Shown here: one piece after another, positions 31,357 through 38,217 of the stretch
Position numbering within the stretch: the first letter of the stretch is position 1
Layout: each line of letters opens with the position of its first letter
DNA from: Streptomyces sp. SM10
GTDB taxonomy: Bacteria > Actinomycetota > Actinomycetes > Streptomycetales > Streptomycetaceae
Direction of reading: 5' to 3'
NCBI RefSeq assembly: GCF_002910915.1
Contig: NZ_NEUF01000096.1
Location: forward strand, 1 to 38,217
Length of the DNA: 38,217 bases
Notes under the pieces: model-generated
Database searches by the model: none
Seen by the model: the letters and a program-made list of their open reading frames with translations, nothing else
What the model was told of the DNA's origin: nothing
Position numbers and translations under genes: made by a program

Positions 31357-31388
31357 TGCCCCGCCGGGCGTGACCGCCCGGCGGGGCA
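31357..31388. terminator. Hairpin terminator after the LVIVD gene
   Basis: A perfect 14-base stem (31357-31370 with 31375-31388) closed by TGAC, 31 bases downstream of the LVIVD-repeat gene stop. The position and strength fit a terminator for that minus-strand gene. Confidence 0.75.
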
Positions 31389-31418
31389 TTCGCTCTCACC
31401 GCGGGAGCATCCCGTGGA

Positions 31419-32909
31419 TCAGCGGTCGAAGTAGTCCGGCTGCGTCTGCACGTTGAGCTCGGGCAGCCGCACCTTCTCCGCCGGATCCGTCCGCCGGTCG
31501 TCGAGCTTCAGGACGTCGAAGCCCTTCGCGATGTCGTTGGAGTAGATGTAGCCGTTGTAGTAGTACGCCGACCACGGGCCGGCCGTGGTGACCGCGTCCG
31601 TGGAGACGGGACCGCGCTCGAAGTACGCGATCTCCTTCGGCTTGGAGGAGTTGGTGAAGTCCCACACGGAGACCCCGCCCTGGTACCAGGCCTGGACCAT
31701 CAGGTCGCGGCCCTTGACCGGGATGATCGAGCCGTTGTGCGCGACGCAGACCTCGGTGTCGGCCTGCGGACGGTCGATCTTGAAGTAGCTGCGGAAGACC
31801 AGCTTGCGGTGGTCGCCCCGGCCCTTGATGTCGTAGATGCCGTCGGCACCGCGGTTCGGGCCGATCTCGTCGTTGCAGGTGGCCGCGCCGCCGCCGCCGA
31901 GCTCATCGGTGAACACGACCTTGCCGGCACCCTGGTTGAAGGTCGCGGAGTGCCAGAAGGCGAAGTTCACGTTGTCCTGCACCCGGTCGATGATCTTCGG
32001 GTTCTCCGGGTCCTTGATGGAGAACAGCAGACCGTCCCCCATGCACGCCCCGGCCGCCAGGTCCTTCGAGGGCAGCACGGTGATGTCGTGGCATCCGGTG
32101 GTCTTCGAGACGCCCGGGTTGTCCGGTGCGCCCGGGTTGCCCCCGTCCGGGAAGAGGACAGGGAAGTTCACGATCCGCGCGTTCTCGGGAGCGCCGCGCG
32201 GCACCTTGATGACGGAGATCCCGTCGTGCGGGGGCTGACAGTCCGGGAACGTCTCGTTCGGCGAGTAGGACGAGACGTACACGTACACGCTCCTGCGCTC
32301 GGGAACGATCGTGTGGGTGTGCGAGCCGCAGGCGGTCTCGACGGCGGCGACGTACTTCGGGTTGCGCTTGTCGCTGATGTCGAAGACCTTCATGCCCTCC
32401 CAGGAGGACTTCTCCGTGGCGGGCTGGGTCGTGCTGGCACACGAGTTGTCGCTGCGCGAGGAGTCGGTCGACAGGAAGAGCAGGTTCCCGGAGACCGAGA
32501 TGTCGTTCTGCGAGCCGGGGCACAGAACCTGTGCGACGGTCTTCGGCTTCTTCGGGTTGCGGATGTCGAAGATCCGGAAGCCGTCGTAGTTGCCGGCGAA
32601 GGCGTAGGACCCCTGGAAGGCCAGGTCCGTGTTGAGCCCCTGGAGCGCGTCCTTGGGGATGTTCGTGAGGTGCTCGATGTTGTCGCTGTGGACCATCTCG
32701 TCCACGCCGGGTATCTCACCGCTGCGGATGGCGGCCCTGGCTTCGGCCTGCTCGCTCACGGAGACACCGCCGCGGGTGGTGGCGGTGTCTCCGGGGTCGG
32801 GGGTCGCGGCCGCGGGTCCGGCCGTGAACAGCGTGGCGATGAGCCCGGCCGCGGCTGCCGCCACACCCAGACGTCTGCGCCGCACGCTGGTGGTGTGCAA
32901 CGAGGTCAC
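31419..32909 (-). CDS. Secreted LVIVD repeat-containing protein
   Basis: A 496-residue exported protein with a basic N-terminus and hydrophobic core ending in AGPAAA (cleavage near residue 36). The rest is a beta-propeller-like array of LVIVD-type repeats, seen as recurring units such as GNYDGFRIFDIRNPKKPK, GMKVFDISDKRNPKYV, SIKDPENPKIIDR and GGVSVWDFTNSSKPKEI. Several His and Cys residues (CGSHTHT, GCHDIT, FWHSATF) lie at repeat junctions. The function is unknown; it is probably extracellular binding or scaffolding. GTG 32909 has GGGAGG five bases upstream. It is divergent from a DUF305 lipoprotein, a pairing that suggests a shared extracytoplasmic role. Confidence 0.88.
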   Translation of the reverse strand: MTSLHTTSVRRRRLGVAAAAAGLIATLFTAGPAAATPDPGDTATTRGGVSVSEQAEARAAIRSGEIPGVDEMVHSDNIEHLTNIPKDALQGLNTDLAFQGSYAFAGNYDGFRIFDIRNPKKPKTVAQVLCPGSQNDISVSGNLLFLSTDSSRSDNSCASTTQPATEKSSWEGMKVFDISDKRNPKYVAAVETACGSHTHTIVPERRSVYVYVSSYSPNETFPDCQPPHDGISVIKVPRGAPENARIVNFPVLFPDGGNPGAPDNPGVSKTTGCHDITVLPSKDLAAGACMGDGLLFSIKDPENPKIIDRVQDNVNFAFWHSATFNQGAGKVVFTDELGGGGAATCNDEIGPNRGADGIYDIKGRGDHRKLVFRSYFKIDRPQADTEVCVAHNGSIIPVKGRDLMVQAWYQGGVSVWDFTNSSKPKEIAYFERGPVSTDAVTTAGPWSAYYYNGYIYSNDIAKGFDVLKLDDRRTDPAEKVRLPELNVQTQPDYFDR

Positions 32910-33084
32910 TGCGTCCTCCCTTGTATCCGTCAGTCGAACGACGGTTCATGGACCCCGGCAGTATCGTCCCTCTCATGTACACACCAATAGATGGCAACAG
33001 AGACGTAATGAAAGTTTTTGATCATCGACCGGTGGACGGCGCAAGGACGGTCTGCAACACACTCAAGTGGCTCTGGAGGTAACC

Positions 33085-33753
33085 GTGTTGATGCCCCGTC
33101 GGACACGACGCGTGCGCGCGACCGCACTGCTGACGACGCTCGCGGCAGCCGTTCTCGCACTGGGAGGCTGCGACGGGGGCGGCGGCGACGAGGGCGCGAA
33201 GGCCGGTGCGGACAAGGGCCCATCGGTCCTGGCACCCGGAAAGCCCGGCGAACCGGCCCGGACCCTGTCGGCCGAGGAAGCGGCGAAGGCTGCCGGCGAC
33301 GACACCCCCAACTCAGCCGACTTCCGCTACGCCCGCATGATGATCGAGCATCACGAGCAGGCCCTCGTACTCACCGCGCTCGTGCCCGGGCGCGCGTCCT
33401 CCACCTCTGTGGAACGGCTCGCGAAGCGCATCTCGGCAGCGCAGAAGCCGGAGATCGGCGCCATGGCGGGGTGGCTGAAGAACAACGGTGGTGACGAGCA
33501 CGAGGAGACGCACGACCACGACGCGATGCCCGGCATGGCCACCGACGAACAGATCGAGAGGTTGCGCGGCGAACAGGGCAAGGCCTTCGACCGGCTCTTC
33601 CTCGAGCTGATGATCACTCACCATCAGGGCGCGGTCACCATGGCGACCGAGGCTCTCGCGGACGGCAACAACGTGCTGGTGGAGGAGATGGCCAACGACG
33701 TCGTCGCCCAGCAGACCGTGGAGATCGACCGGATGCGCGGGCTGATGGCCTGA
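33085..33753 (+). CDS. DUF305 family lipoprotein
   Basis: A 222-residue exported lipoprotein. The signal peptide ends in the lipobox LGGC with Cys29, followed by a flexible Gly/Asp/Lys linker. The DUF305 ferritin-like helical domain is duplicated: DFRYARMMIEHHEQALVL and LFLELMITHHQGAVTMA each give the HH motif. Between them lies a His/Glu/Asp-rich loop (DEHEETHDHDAMPGM) that may bind metal, perhaps copper. GTG 33085 has an ideal GGAGG site; ATG 33091 is an alternative. It is divergent from the LVIVD gene and convergent with an ArsR-like gene eight bases away. Confidence 0.92.
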   Translation: MLMPRRTRRVRATALLTTLAAAVLALGGCDGGGGDEGAKAGADKGPSVLAPGKPGEPARTLSAEEAAKAAGDDTPNSADFRYARMMIEHHEQALVLTALVPGRASSTSVERLAKRISAAQKPEIGAMAGWLKNNGGDEHEETHDHDAMPGMATDEQIERLRGEQGKAFDRLFLELMITHHQGAVTMATEALADGNNVLVEEMANDVVAQQTVEIDRMRGLMA

Positions 33754-33765
33754 GGGGCCCCTCAG
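33750..33765. other. 16-bp palindrome containing both convergent stop codons
   Basis: CTGAGGGGCCCCTCAG is a perfect palindrome. Its TGA at 33751 ends the DUF305 gene and the TGA read from 33764 on the minus strand ends the ArsR-like gene. With no loop it is unlikely to act as an RNA terminator, but it could be a protein site or chance. Confidence 0.6.
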
Positions 33766-34109
33766 CCCTGACCGAGGCGTTCGGCCTGCAGGTCCGCTCC
33801 CCCGAGGACACTCTCCAGCAGGCCGGGGAAGAGGGCGTCCAGATCCTCCGTCCGCACACAGCTCAGCTTGGCCGTGCCTCGGTAGAACTGTGTGATCACG
33901 CCGTTCTCACGGAGCACCCTGAAGTGGTGCGTGGTGGTGGACTTGGACACCGGGAGGTCGAAGCGGGAGCAGGCCTGCTCGTCCGCGGCGCCGGCCAGCT
34001 GGCGCACGATCCGGAGCCTGATGGGGTCGGAGAGCGCGTGAAGCACGCCCTCGACGCGGATCTCCTCGCGCGAGGGATGGGCGAGCACACGAGCGGTGTT
34101 CGTCGTCAC
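33762..34109 (-). CDS. ArsR-like winged-helix transcriptional regulator
   Basis: A 115-residue winged-helix repressor of the ArsR-like group. HALSDPIRLRIVRQLAG begins the domain, and the recognition helix lies in DLPVSKSTTTHHFRVLRENGVI (about residues 51-72), followed by the wing FYRGTAKLSC. The metal-binding ELCVC motif of ArsR is absent, so it may sense something other than arsenic or metals. GTG 34109 has GGAG five bases upstream; the longer frame to 34139 is unlikely. A TACGA-N6-TCGTA dyad (34142-34157) lies just upstream and could be its own operator. Confidence 0.9.
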   Translation of the reverse strand: MTTNTARVLAHPSREEIRVEGVLHALSDPIRLRIVRQLAGAADEQACSRFDLPVSKSTTTHHFRVLRENGVITQFYRGTAKLSCVRTEDLDALFPGLLESVLGGADLQAERLGQG

Positions 34110-34141
34110 GGTGGCTCCACTTCGAACAGGGGATCTCATTG

Positions 34142-34157
34142 TACGAGAGTCGTCGTA
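34142..34157. promoter_or_regulatory. TACGA-N6-TCGTA dyad upstream of the ArsR-like gene
   Basis: A perfect five-base inverted repeat with a six-base spacer, 33 bases before the ArsR-like start and directly after the methyltransferase gene end. Its position suits autoregulation; no experimental link exists. Confidence 0.4.
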
Positions 34158-34172
34158 GCTCGCGCCGCGGTC

Positions 34173-34901
34173 CTACTCGCGGGAGGCCGCGACGAGCCGG
34201 ACGCGCGGGCTGCCGTCCGGCCTCCTGCCGAACACGTCGAGCGGCAGGAGCCGCACCGTGAACCCGGTGCGCACGAGATCGTCCACGACCCCGGCGAGCG
34301 GGAAGGTGCGGTAGTACATGACGAAGGGCGGCCGCCACAGGGCGTTGCGCACCCGCATGGCCGCGTCGAAGCCGAGCAGCGACCAGTAGGCCCTGGAGCC
34401 GACCGCGGGCGGCGCACCCACCGGGAAGACGAACCGGCCGCCCGGCCGCAGCGCCTCGTACACCTGGCCGAACAGCCGGGGGCGTTCGGCCGGCAGGAAG
34501 TGGCCGAACGCCCCGAAGCTGAGAGCCAGGTCGAAGGTCCGGGTGAACGGAAGCGCCAGGGCATCGGCCCGGACCCAGTCCACCGCCGGACCCTCCGCGC
34601 TCCCGAGGTGCGCGGACCGGGCGGCATCGAGCATGCCGGCACTGAAGTCGACGCCGGTGACCCGTTCACGGCAGAGCCCACGCAGCACGCCCACACCGGC
34701 CCCGGTGCCGCAGCAGACGTCGAGGCCGCGGTCGAACGGCCCGAGGGGCCGCACCGCGTCGGCGACGGCTTCCAGCACCCGGTCCGGGGTCCGGTAGGGC
34801 GTCAGGTCGAACTTCGGGGCGAGCAGGTCGTATCCGCGCATCGTCGAGGAGAATGCCTGGACGGCCAGTTCGCGCAGCGTGGGGCCCTCGGGAGTGAACA
34901 T
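34173..34901 (-). CDS. Class I SAM-dependent methyltransferase
   Basis: A 242-residue Rossmann-fold methyltransferase. Motif I, which binds SAM, is GLDVCCGTGAGVG (about residues 59-71); motif II is VTGVDFSAGML, and DWVRADALALPF with FDLALSFGAFGHF follow. The tail gives EALRPGGRFVFPVG. The acceptor is unknown: the sequence fits the general Methyltransf_25/11 group. ATG 34901 is the start. It lies upstream of the ArsR-like gene on the same strand but is separated by about 63 bases with a dyad, so cotranscription is uncertain. Confidence 0.9.
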   Translation of the reverse strand: MFTPEGPTLRELAVQAFSSTMRGYDLLAPKFDLTPYRTPDRVLEAVADAVRPLGPFDRGLDVCCGTGAGVGVLRGLCRERVTGVDFSAGMLDAARSAHLGSAEGPAVDWVRADALALPFTRTFDLALSFGAFGHFLPAERPRLFGQVYEALRPGGRFVFPVGAPPAVGSRAYWSLLGFDAAMRVRNALWRPPFVMYYRTFPLAGVVDDLVRTGFTVRLLPLDVFGRRPDGSPRVRLVAASRE

Positions 34902-34930
34902 CGTCGCTCAGCGTACCCACGGACGCGGTG

Positions 34931-36031
34931 TCACACCGCGTAACCGTACTGTTCGGGCACCTGGACGTCGCCGCCGAGCGCGCGTGCGGCGTTGCGTGCG
35001 AAGTAGGGGTCACGCAGCAGTTCGCGGCCGAGCAGGACGGCGTCGGCGTGGCCGTCGGCGAGGATCTTCTCGGCCTGGACGGGATCGGTGATCAGCCCCA
35101 CGGCGGCCACCGGGAGGCCGGTCTCGGTGCGGACGCGCTCGGCGAACGGCACCTGGTAGCCGGGCTCCACCGGGATCCGGGCCTTCGGCGCGAGCCCGCC
35201 GGTCGATACGTCCAGCAGGTCGACACCGTGCGCGAGCAGCCGGCGGGCCAGGCGGACGGTGTCGTCGGCGGTCCAGCCCTCGCGCGGGTCGTCCGCGTTC
35301 TCGGTGAGCCAGTCGGTGGCGGAGATGCGGAAGAACAGCGGGAGTTCCTCCGGCCACACGGCGCGTACGGCGTCCACGACCTCCAGCGCGAAGCGTGTGC
35401 GGTTCTCGAAGGAGCCGCCGTAGGCGTCGGTGCGGTGGTTGCTGTGCGGGGAGAGGAACTCACCGATCAGATAGCCGTGCGCCCCGTGGATCTCGGCGAC
35501 CCGGAAGCCGGCTTCGAGTGCCCGGCGGGCGGCGTCGGCGAACTGGCCCACGATCTGCTGGATCTCCTCGGTGCTCAGCTCGGCGGGCGCCGTGTGACTC
35601 CCGTCGTAGGCGAGCGGGCTCGGGCCGACCGGCTTCCAGCCCTCCGCGTCGTCGACGCCGATGGCCGCTCCACCGCGCCACGGGCGGTCGGTGGACGCCT
35701 TCCGTCCGGCGTGCGCGAGCTGGATGCCCGGGACGGTCCCCTGCCCGGCGAGGAAGGCGGTGATCGGGCGGAACGCCTCCGCCTGCCGGTCGTTCCAGAT
35801 GCCGAGGTCCGCGGGGCTGATCCTGCCCTCCGGGCTGACGGCGGTGGCCTCCACCAGGACGAGGCCAGTGCCTCCGGCCGCACGGGAGGCGTAGTGGGCG
35901 AAGTGCCAGTCGTTGGCCGCCCCCGTGTCGGGACCGGTCGCCGCCGCGCTGTACTGGCACATCGGGGCCATCCAGATGCGGTTGGGAACGGACAGCGACC
36001 GCAGGGCGTAGGGCTCGAACAGTGCACTCAC
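34931..36031 (-). CDS. Old Yellow Enzyme family NADH:flavin oxidoreductase (YqjM-like)
   Basis: A 366-residue FMN TIM-barrel ene-reductase. MAPMCQYSA contains Cys25, matching the redox-tuning Cys of YqjM-type enzymes. IQLAHAGRKAS has the His of the substrate pocket, and HGAHGYLIGEFLSPHSNHRTDAYGG is the family signature. It would reduce activated alkenes using NAD(P)H, often in response to electrophiles. The upstream frame is open to 36100, but GTG 36031 with GGAG six bases before it gives the expected SALFEPYALRSL start. A hairpin (36064-36098) and a 17-bp tandem repeat (36107-36140) lie upstream and probably take part in its regulation. Confidence 0.93.
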   Translation of the reverse strand: MSALFEPYALRSLSVPNRIWMAPMCQYSAAATGPDTGAANDWHFAHYASRAAGGTGLVLVEATAVSPEGRISPADLGIWNDRQAEAFRPITAFLAGQGTVPGIQLAHAGRKASTDRPWRGGAAIGVDDAEGWKPVGPSPLAYDGSHTAPAELSTEEIQQIVGQFADAARRALEAGFRVAEIHGAHGYLIGEFLSPHSNHRTDAYGGSFENRTRFALEVVDAVRAVWPEELPLFFRISATDWLTENADDPREGWTADDTVRLARRLLAHGVDLLDVSTGGLAPKARIPVEPGYQVPFAERVRTETGLPVAAVGLITDPVQAEKILADGHADAVLLGRELLRDPYFARNAARALGGDVQVPEQYGYAV

Positions 36032-36063
36032 AGGGGACTCCGATTCCTCGGGTTGCGCCGGGC

Positions 36064-36098
36064 GGAGCGGCGGGCCGGGCATGCCGGACCGCCGCTCC
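36064..36098 (-). other. Leader hairpin before the Old Yellow Enzyme gene
   Basis: A perfect 10-base stem (GGAGCGGCGG / CCGCCGCTCC) with a further CCGG/CCGG pairing inside it, 33 bases before the GTG start. It would fall in the mRNA leader if transcription starts near the repeat at 36107-36140. It could be an attenuator or merely a stable leader. Confidence 0.45.
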
Positions 36099-36106
36099 AT
36101 GCTTCA

Positions 36107-36140
36107 TACGAGATTCACCGTACTACGAGATTCACCGTAC
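36107..36140. repeat. 17-bp perfect tandem repeat upstream of the Old Yellow Enzyme gene
   Basis: Two adjacent exact copies of TACGAGATTCACCGTAC, followed by TACGG as if a third copy began. Each unit contains the dyad TACG-N8-CGTA. It is AT-richer than its surroundings and lies about 75-110 bases before the start codon, so it is a strong candidate for a regulator binding site. Confidence 0.7.
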
Positions 36141-36184
36141 TACGGCGATCGTCGAATTACTAAGTGATGCGCACGGCTCGCCCG

Positions 36185-36586
36185 TCACCCCTTGCGCAGG
36201 CGCCTCCGCAGCCGGATCTCGGTGTCGGCCCCGTACATCTGGCTCCAGTTGCGTCCGGCTCCCGACGTCCAGGTCACCTGGACGTCGGCTCCGTCCGTCC
36301 TGACGGTCTCCACCGTCATGAGCCGGTCCCCGTCCCGTACGTCGCCGCGCAACAGCTCGGACGCCCTGACGGTGACGGGCTCCGCCGACCGCGCGTTCTC
36401 CGCCTCGGCGGCCGCCGAGGCGAGGGCCGCGGCCAGCGCCCTGGCCGCAGCCGGGGTGCAGGACCAGGCGGCGCCCGCCGGGTGGCCCTCGACCAGGATC
36501 CCGACCTGGAGGGGCCCCGTCCCGGGCCCGGGGACCACCTCCAGCGTCGCACCGCGTCCCTCGGTGTCCCGGATCTCGATGCTCAT
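36185..36586 (-). CDS. Hypothetical protein
   Basis: A 133-residue soluble protein that I do not recognise. It begins MSIEIRDTEGRGATLEVV, has an Ala-rich helix in the middle (about residues 46-64) and a C-terminal part with regular beta-like sequence (DRLMTVETVRTDGADVQVTWTSG), then a basic end RLRRRLRKG. It has no signal peptide or membrane segment. ATG 36586 has a strong GAGGAGG site eight bases upstream, which supports it as a real gene. It follows the broken GH115 gene by 27 bases on the same strand and may once have been in its operon. Confidence 0.7.
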   Translation of the reverse strand: MSIEIRDTEGRGATLEVVPGPGTGPLQVGILVEGHPAGAAWSCTPAAARALAAALASAAAEAENARSAEPVTVRASELLRGDVRDGDRLMTVETVRTDGADVQVTWTSGAGRNWSQMYGADTEIRLRRRLRKG

Positions 36587-36613
36587 CCCTGCCGCCTCCT
36601 CGTCCCGCTCCGG

Positions 36614-38207
36614 TCAGCTCAGCCGGAGACTCTCCGGCGGGCCCAGATAGCTGGGCTTGAGACCGCCGGTGTCCACCACGAGGTTCTGGAGTACCACGGT
36701 CGGGTCGACCATCCAGAATTTCAGCACGTGGGCACCGGCCCGGCCGATGCGATGCGTGGTGGCGGTGCGGTTGACGTTGTCCGAGGTGTTGCGGGCCCAC
36801 TGCGGGTTCATGACGCCGTCGTCGGACCCGGTGACCCCGGTGATGTCGACGGACTGCGGTGCGTCGTCGTCGAAGGAGACCGCGTAGGTGAGACCGTCGC
36901 CCGCCAGGGCGTTGTTCCGGGGTGAGAGGTACGCCCAGACCGTCACCGGCCCGGTGGTGAACAGGCTGAGGGTCCACACCTGCCGGATCGCGTCCTCGGC
37001 GCCGAGTTCCTCTGCGAGGATCCCGCGCTGGGTGGCGATGATCTCGGTCATCAGCTCGATGCCGTCGCCGTCCGGCAGGCTGACGTCGCCGTTCCCGCGC
37101 ATGCCGAGGGTGACCACCCCTTCGAAGTCCTCGTCCGCCATGCGGCGGAAGGACCACTCGCCGGTGCAGCCGTAGGGGTCGTGGCCGGGCGTGGTGACGT
37201 TGCCCTCGCTGTCGCGCACGGCGGCGACCGCGTGCCGGTTCCACTCCTCGATGCCGCGCATCATGGGTGCCTCGTGCGAGGTGCCCATCACGACGCCGTA
37301 GGCCTTCGCGGTGGCGTGGTTGGCCGGGTCGTCCTCGGCGAAGGCGCGGCCCCAGACCGCCGGCCAGAGGTAGTTGGCCTTCAGGCGCAGCATCACCTCG
37401 AAGATCTTCGCGTAGAGGGCGGCGTTGAACCCGCCCTCGAAGCCGGGGGCCTTGCCGGGACCGAAGAAGGCGGGCGCCCAGGTGCCGAGGGCCGGGTTCT
37501 CGTCGTTGATGAAGAACCCGCGGTACTTGACGGCGGGGGTGCCCTGGCTGTGCAGGCCGGGCAGGACGTACAGCGCGTCGCGATGGACGGGGGCGACGTC
37601 GTCCCACCAGTACCAGGGTGCCACTCCGATGCCCCGGGAGACGTCGTACGCTCCGAAGATCGTGCCGCGCTGGTCGCTGCCGGCGATGACGAAGGCGCGG
37701 TCACGCCCGGGAGCGGTTTCTCCACCACGGTCTGGAGGCTGGTCTCCCACCTTCCCGCGATCCCGGAGACCTTCAGCCGGCCGGCGGCGATCAGCCCGTC
37801 GATCAGCGGACTGCGGCCGATGGTGCCCACGAGGACGACCTCACGGCCGCTCGGCACCGTGTTCCGTGAGAGCGCGGGGCGGACGCCGGTGACGCGCTCG
37901 ATGTCGTCCTGGAGGTCGCCGCCACCCGGAGGACACCCTCGTGGTCCTGGTCGCTGACCACGACCGGGGCGGCCCTACCGCCCTTGACCAGCGGGAAGGC
38001 GCCGGATCGCGGAGTGAACGAGATGTACGCGCCGGGGTCGGTGGGCCGGGCGGAGGGCCAGGAACCGCCGGTACCGGCCGGCGTCGCGGCGGCCTCGCCG
38101 GTCAGTCCCGTCAGCGATCCGAGCGGCGTCGCCGCCAGCGCCGTGAACCCGAGGAGCGCCCAGCCGGTGGCGGAGTGCGCCGAGCCGGCTTTCGAAAGTT
38201 TCGACAT
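36614..38207 (-). pseudogene. GH115 family glycosyl hydrolase (alpha-glucuronidase-like), broken
   Basis: The sequence matches GH115 xylan alpha-glucuronidases but in three reading frames. A signal-peptide region and N-terminus run from 38207 to about 37920, the next part (GDLQDDIERVTGVRPALS to WETSLQTVVEKPLPG) to about 37705, and the catalytic part (RDRAFVIAGSDQRGTIFGAYDVSRG onward) from there to 36614. At about 36976 the protein jumps from AEELGAEDAIRQVW directly to TLSLFTTGPVTVWAYLSPRN, which belongs to the C-terminal beta domain. Several hundred central residues found in complete GH115 enzymes (about 900-1000 residues) are therefore missing. With two frameshifts and this deletion it is a pseudogene. 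The ATG at 38207 has its GGGGAG immediately adjacent, so the true start may be different or beyond the window. Confidence 0.85.
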
Positions 38208-38217
38208 CTCCCCGCGC

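Overview
The window is high-GC actinobacterial DNA and is most likely Streptomyces. The evidence is strong third-position G/C bias, frequent GTG starts behind GGAGG-like ribosome binding sites, and a typical Streptomyces gene set: mycothiol- and F420-dependent enzyme families, an SCO4225-type membrane protein, and DUF6421, DUF6986, DUF6332 and DUF5134 proteins. No rRNA, tRNA or CRISPR array was seen.

Left edge (1-2077): the end of a mobile insertion. It holds the C-terminal part of an IS630-type transposase running off the edge and an intact large serine recombinase of visibly lower GC. The 5' end of the recombinase gene abuts a DUF4865 gene that has lost its start, so the element appears to have entered that gene. 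The DUF4865 remnant is followed by a frameshifted phosphotriesterase-like gene that has also lost a metal ligand.

3.5-16 kb: a ROK-type regulator; a small membrane protein with two dyads upstream; a mycothiol-dependent MDMPI-type enzyme; a DUF6332-like protein; a histidine kinase/response regulator pair; and two 8-bp tandem repeat arrays ahead of the kinase. Next come a TetR regulator divergent from an F420-type oxidoreductase, with a duplicated 15-bp operator between them, then a geranylgeranyl-reductase-type flavoprotein, an M20 dipeptidase, a decayed MBL-fold hydrolase and a P-loop/NUDIX fusion.

16-27 kb: a divergent ROK sugar kinase/LacI regulator pair with a perfect palindrome between them, a DUF6986 protein, etfBA, a flavin reductase, a thioredoxin, a PlsC-type acyltransferase, and a tightly coupled minus-strand operon DUF6421 > SDR > threonine aldolase. 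That operon is the best candidate here for an uncharacterised pathway. A glycerophosphodiesterase and a GNAT enzyme follow.

27.8-38.2 kb: a plus-strand run DUF5134, M56 peptidase, PAP2 phosphatase, HAD protein and a small conserved ORF; a divergent LVIVD-repeat/DUF305 pair of exported proteins; an ArsR-like regulator; a methyltransferase; an Old Yellow Enzyme with a 17-bp tandem repeat upstream; a hypothetical protein; and a GH115 alpha-glucuronidase gene broken by two frameshifts and a large internal deletion.

Three genes (phosphotriesterase, MBL hydrolase, GH115) carry frameshifts. Two of them also lack metal ligands and the third lacks a central segment, so true decay is more likely than sequencing error alone. 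All function calls rest on reading translated sequence and motif recognition; no database search was run.
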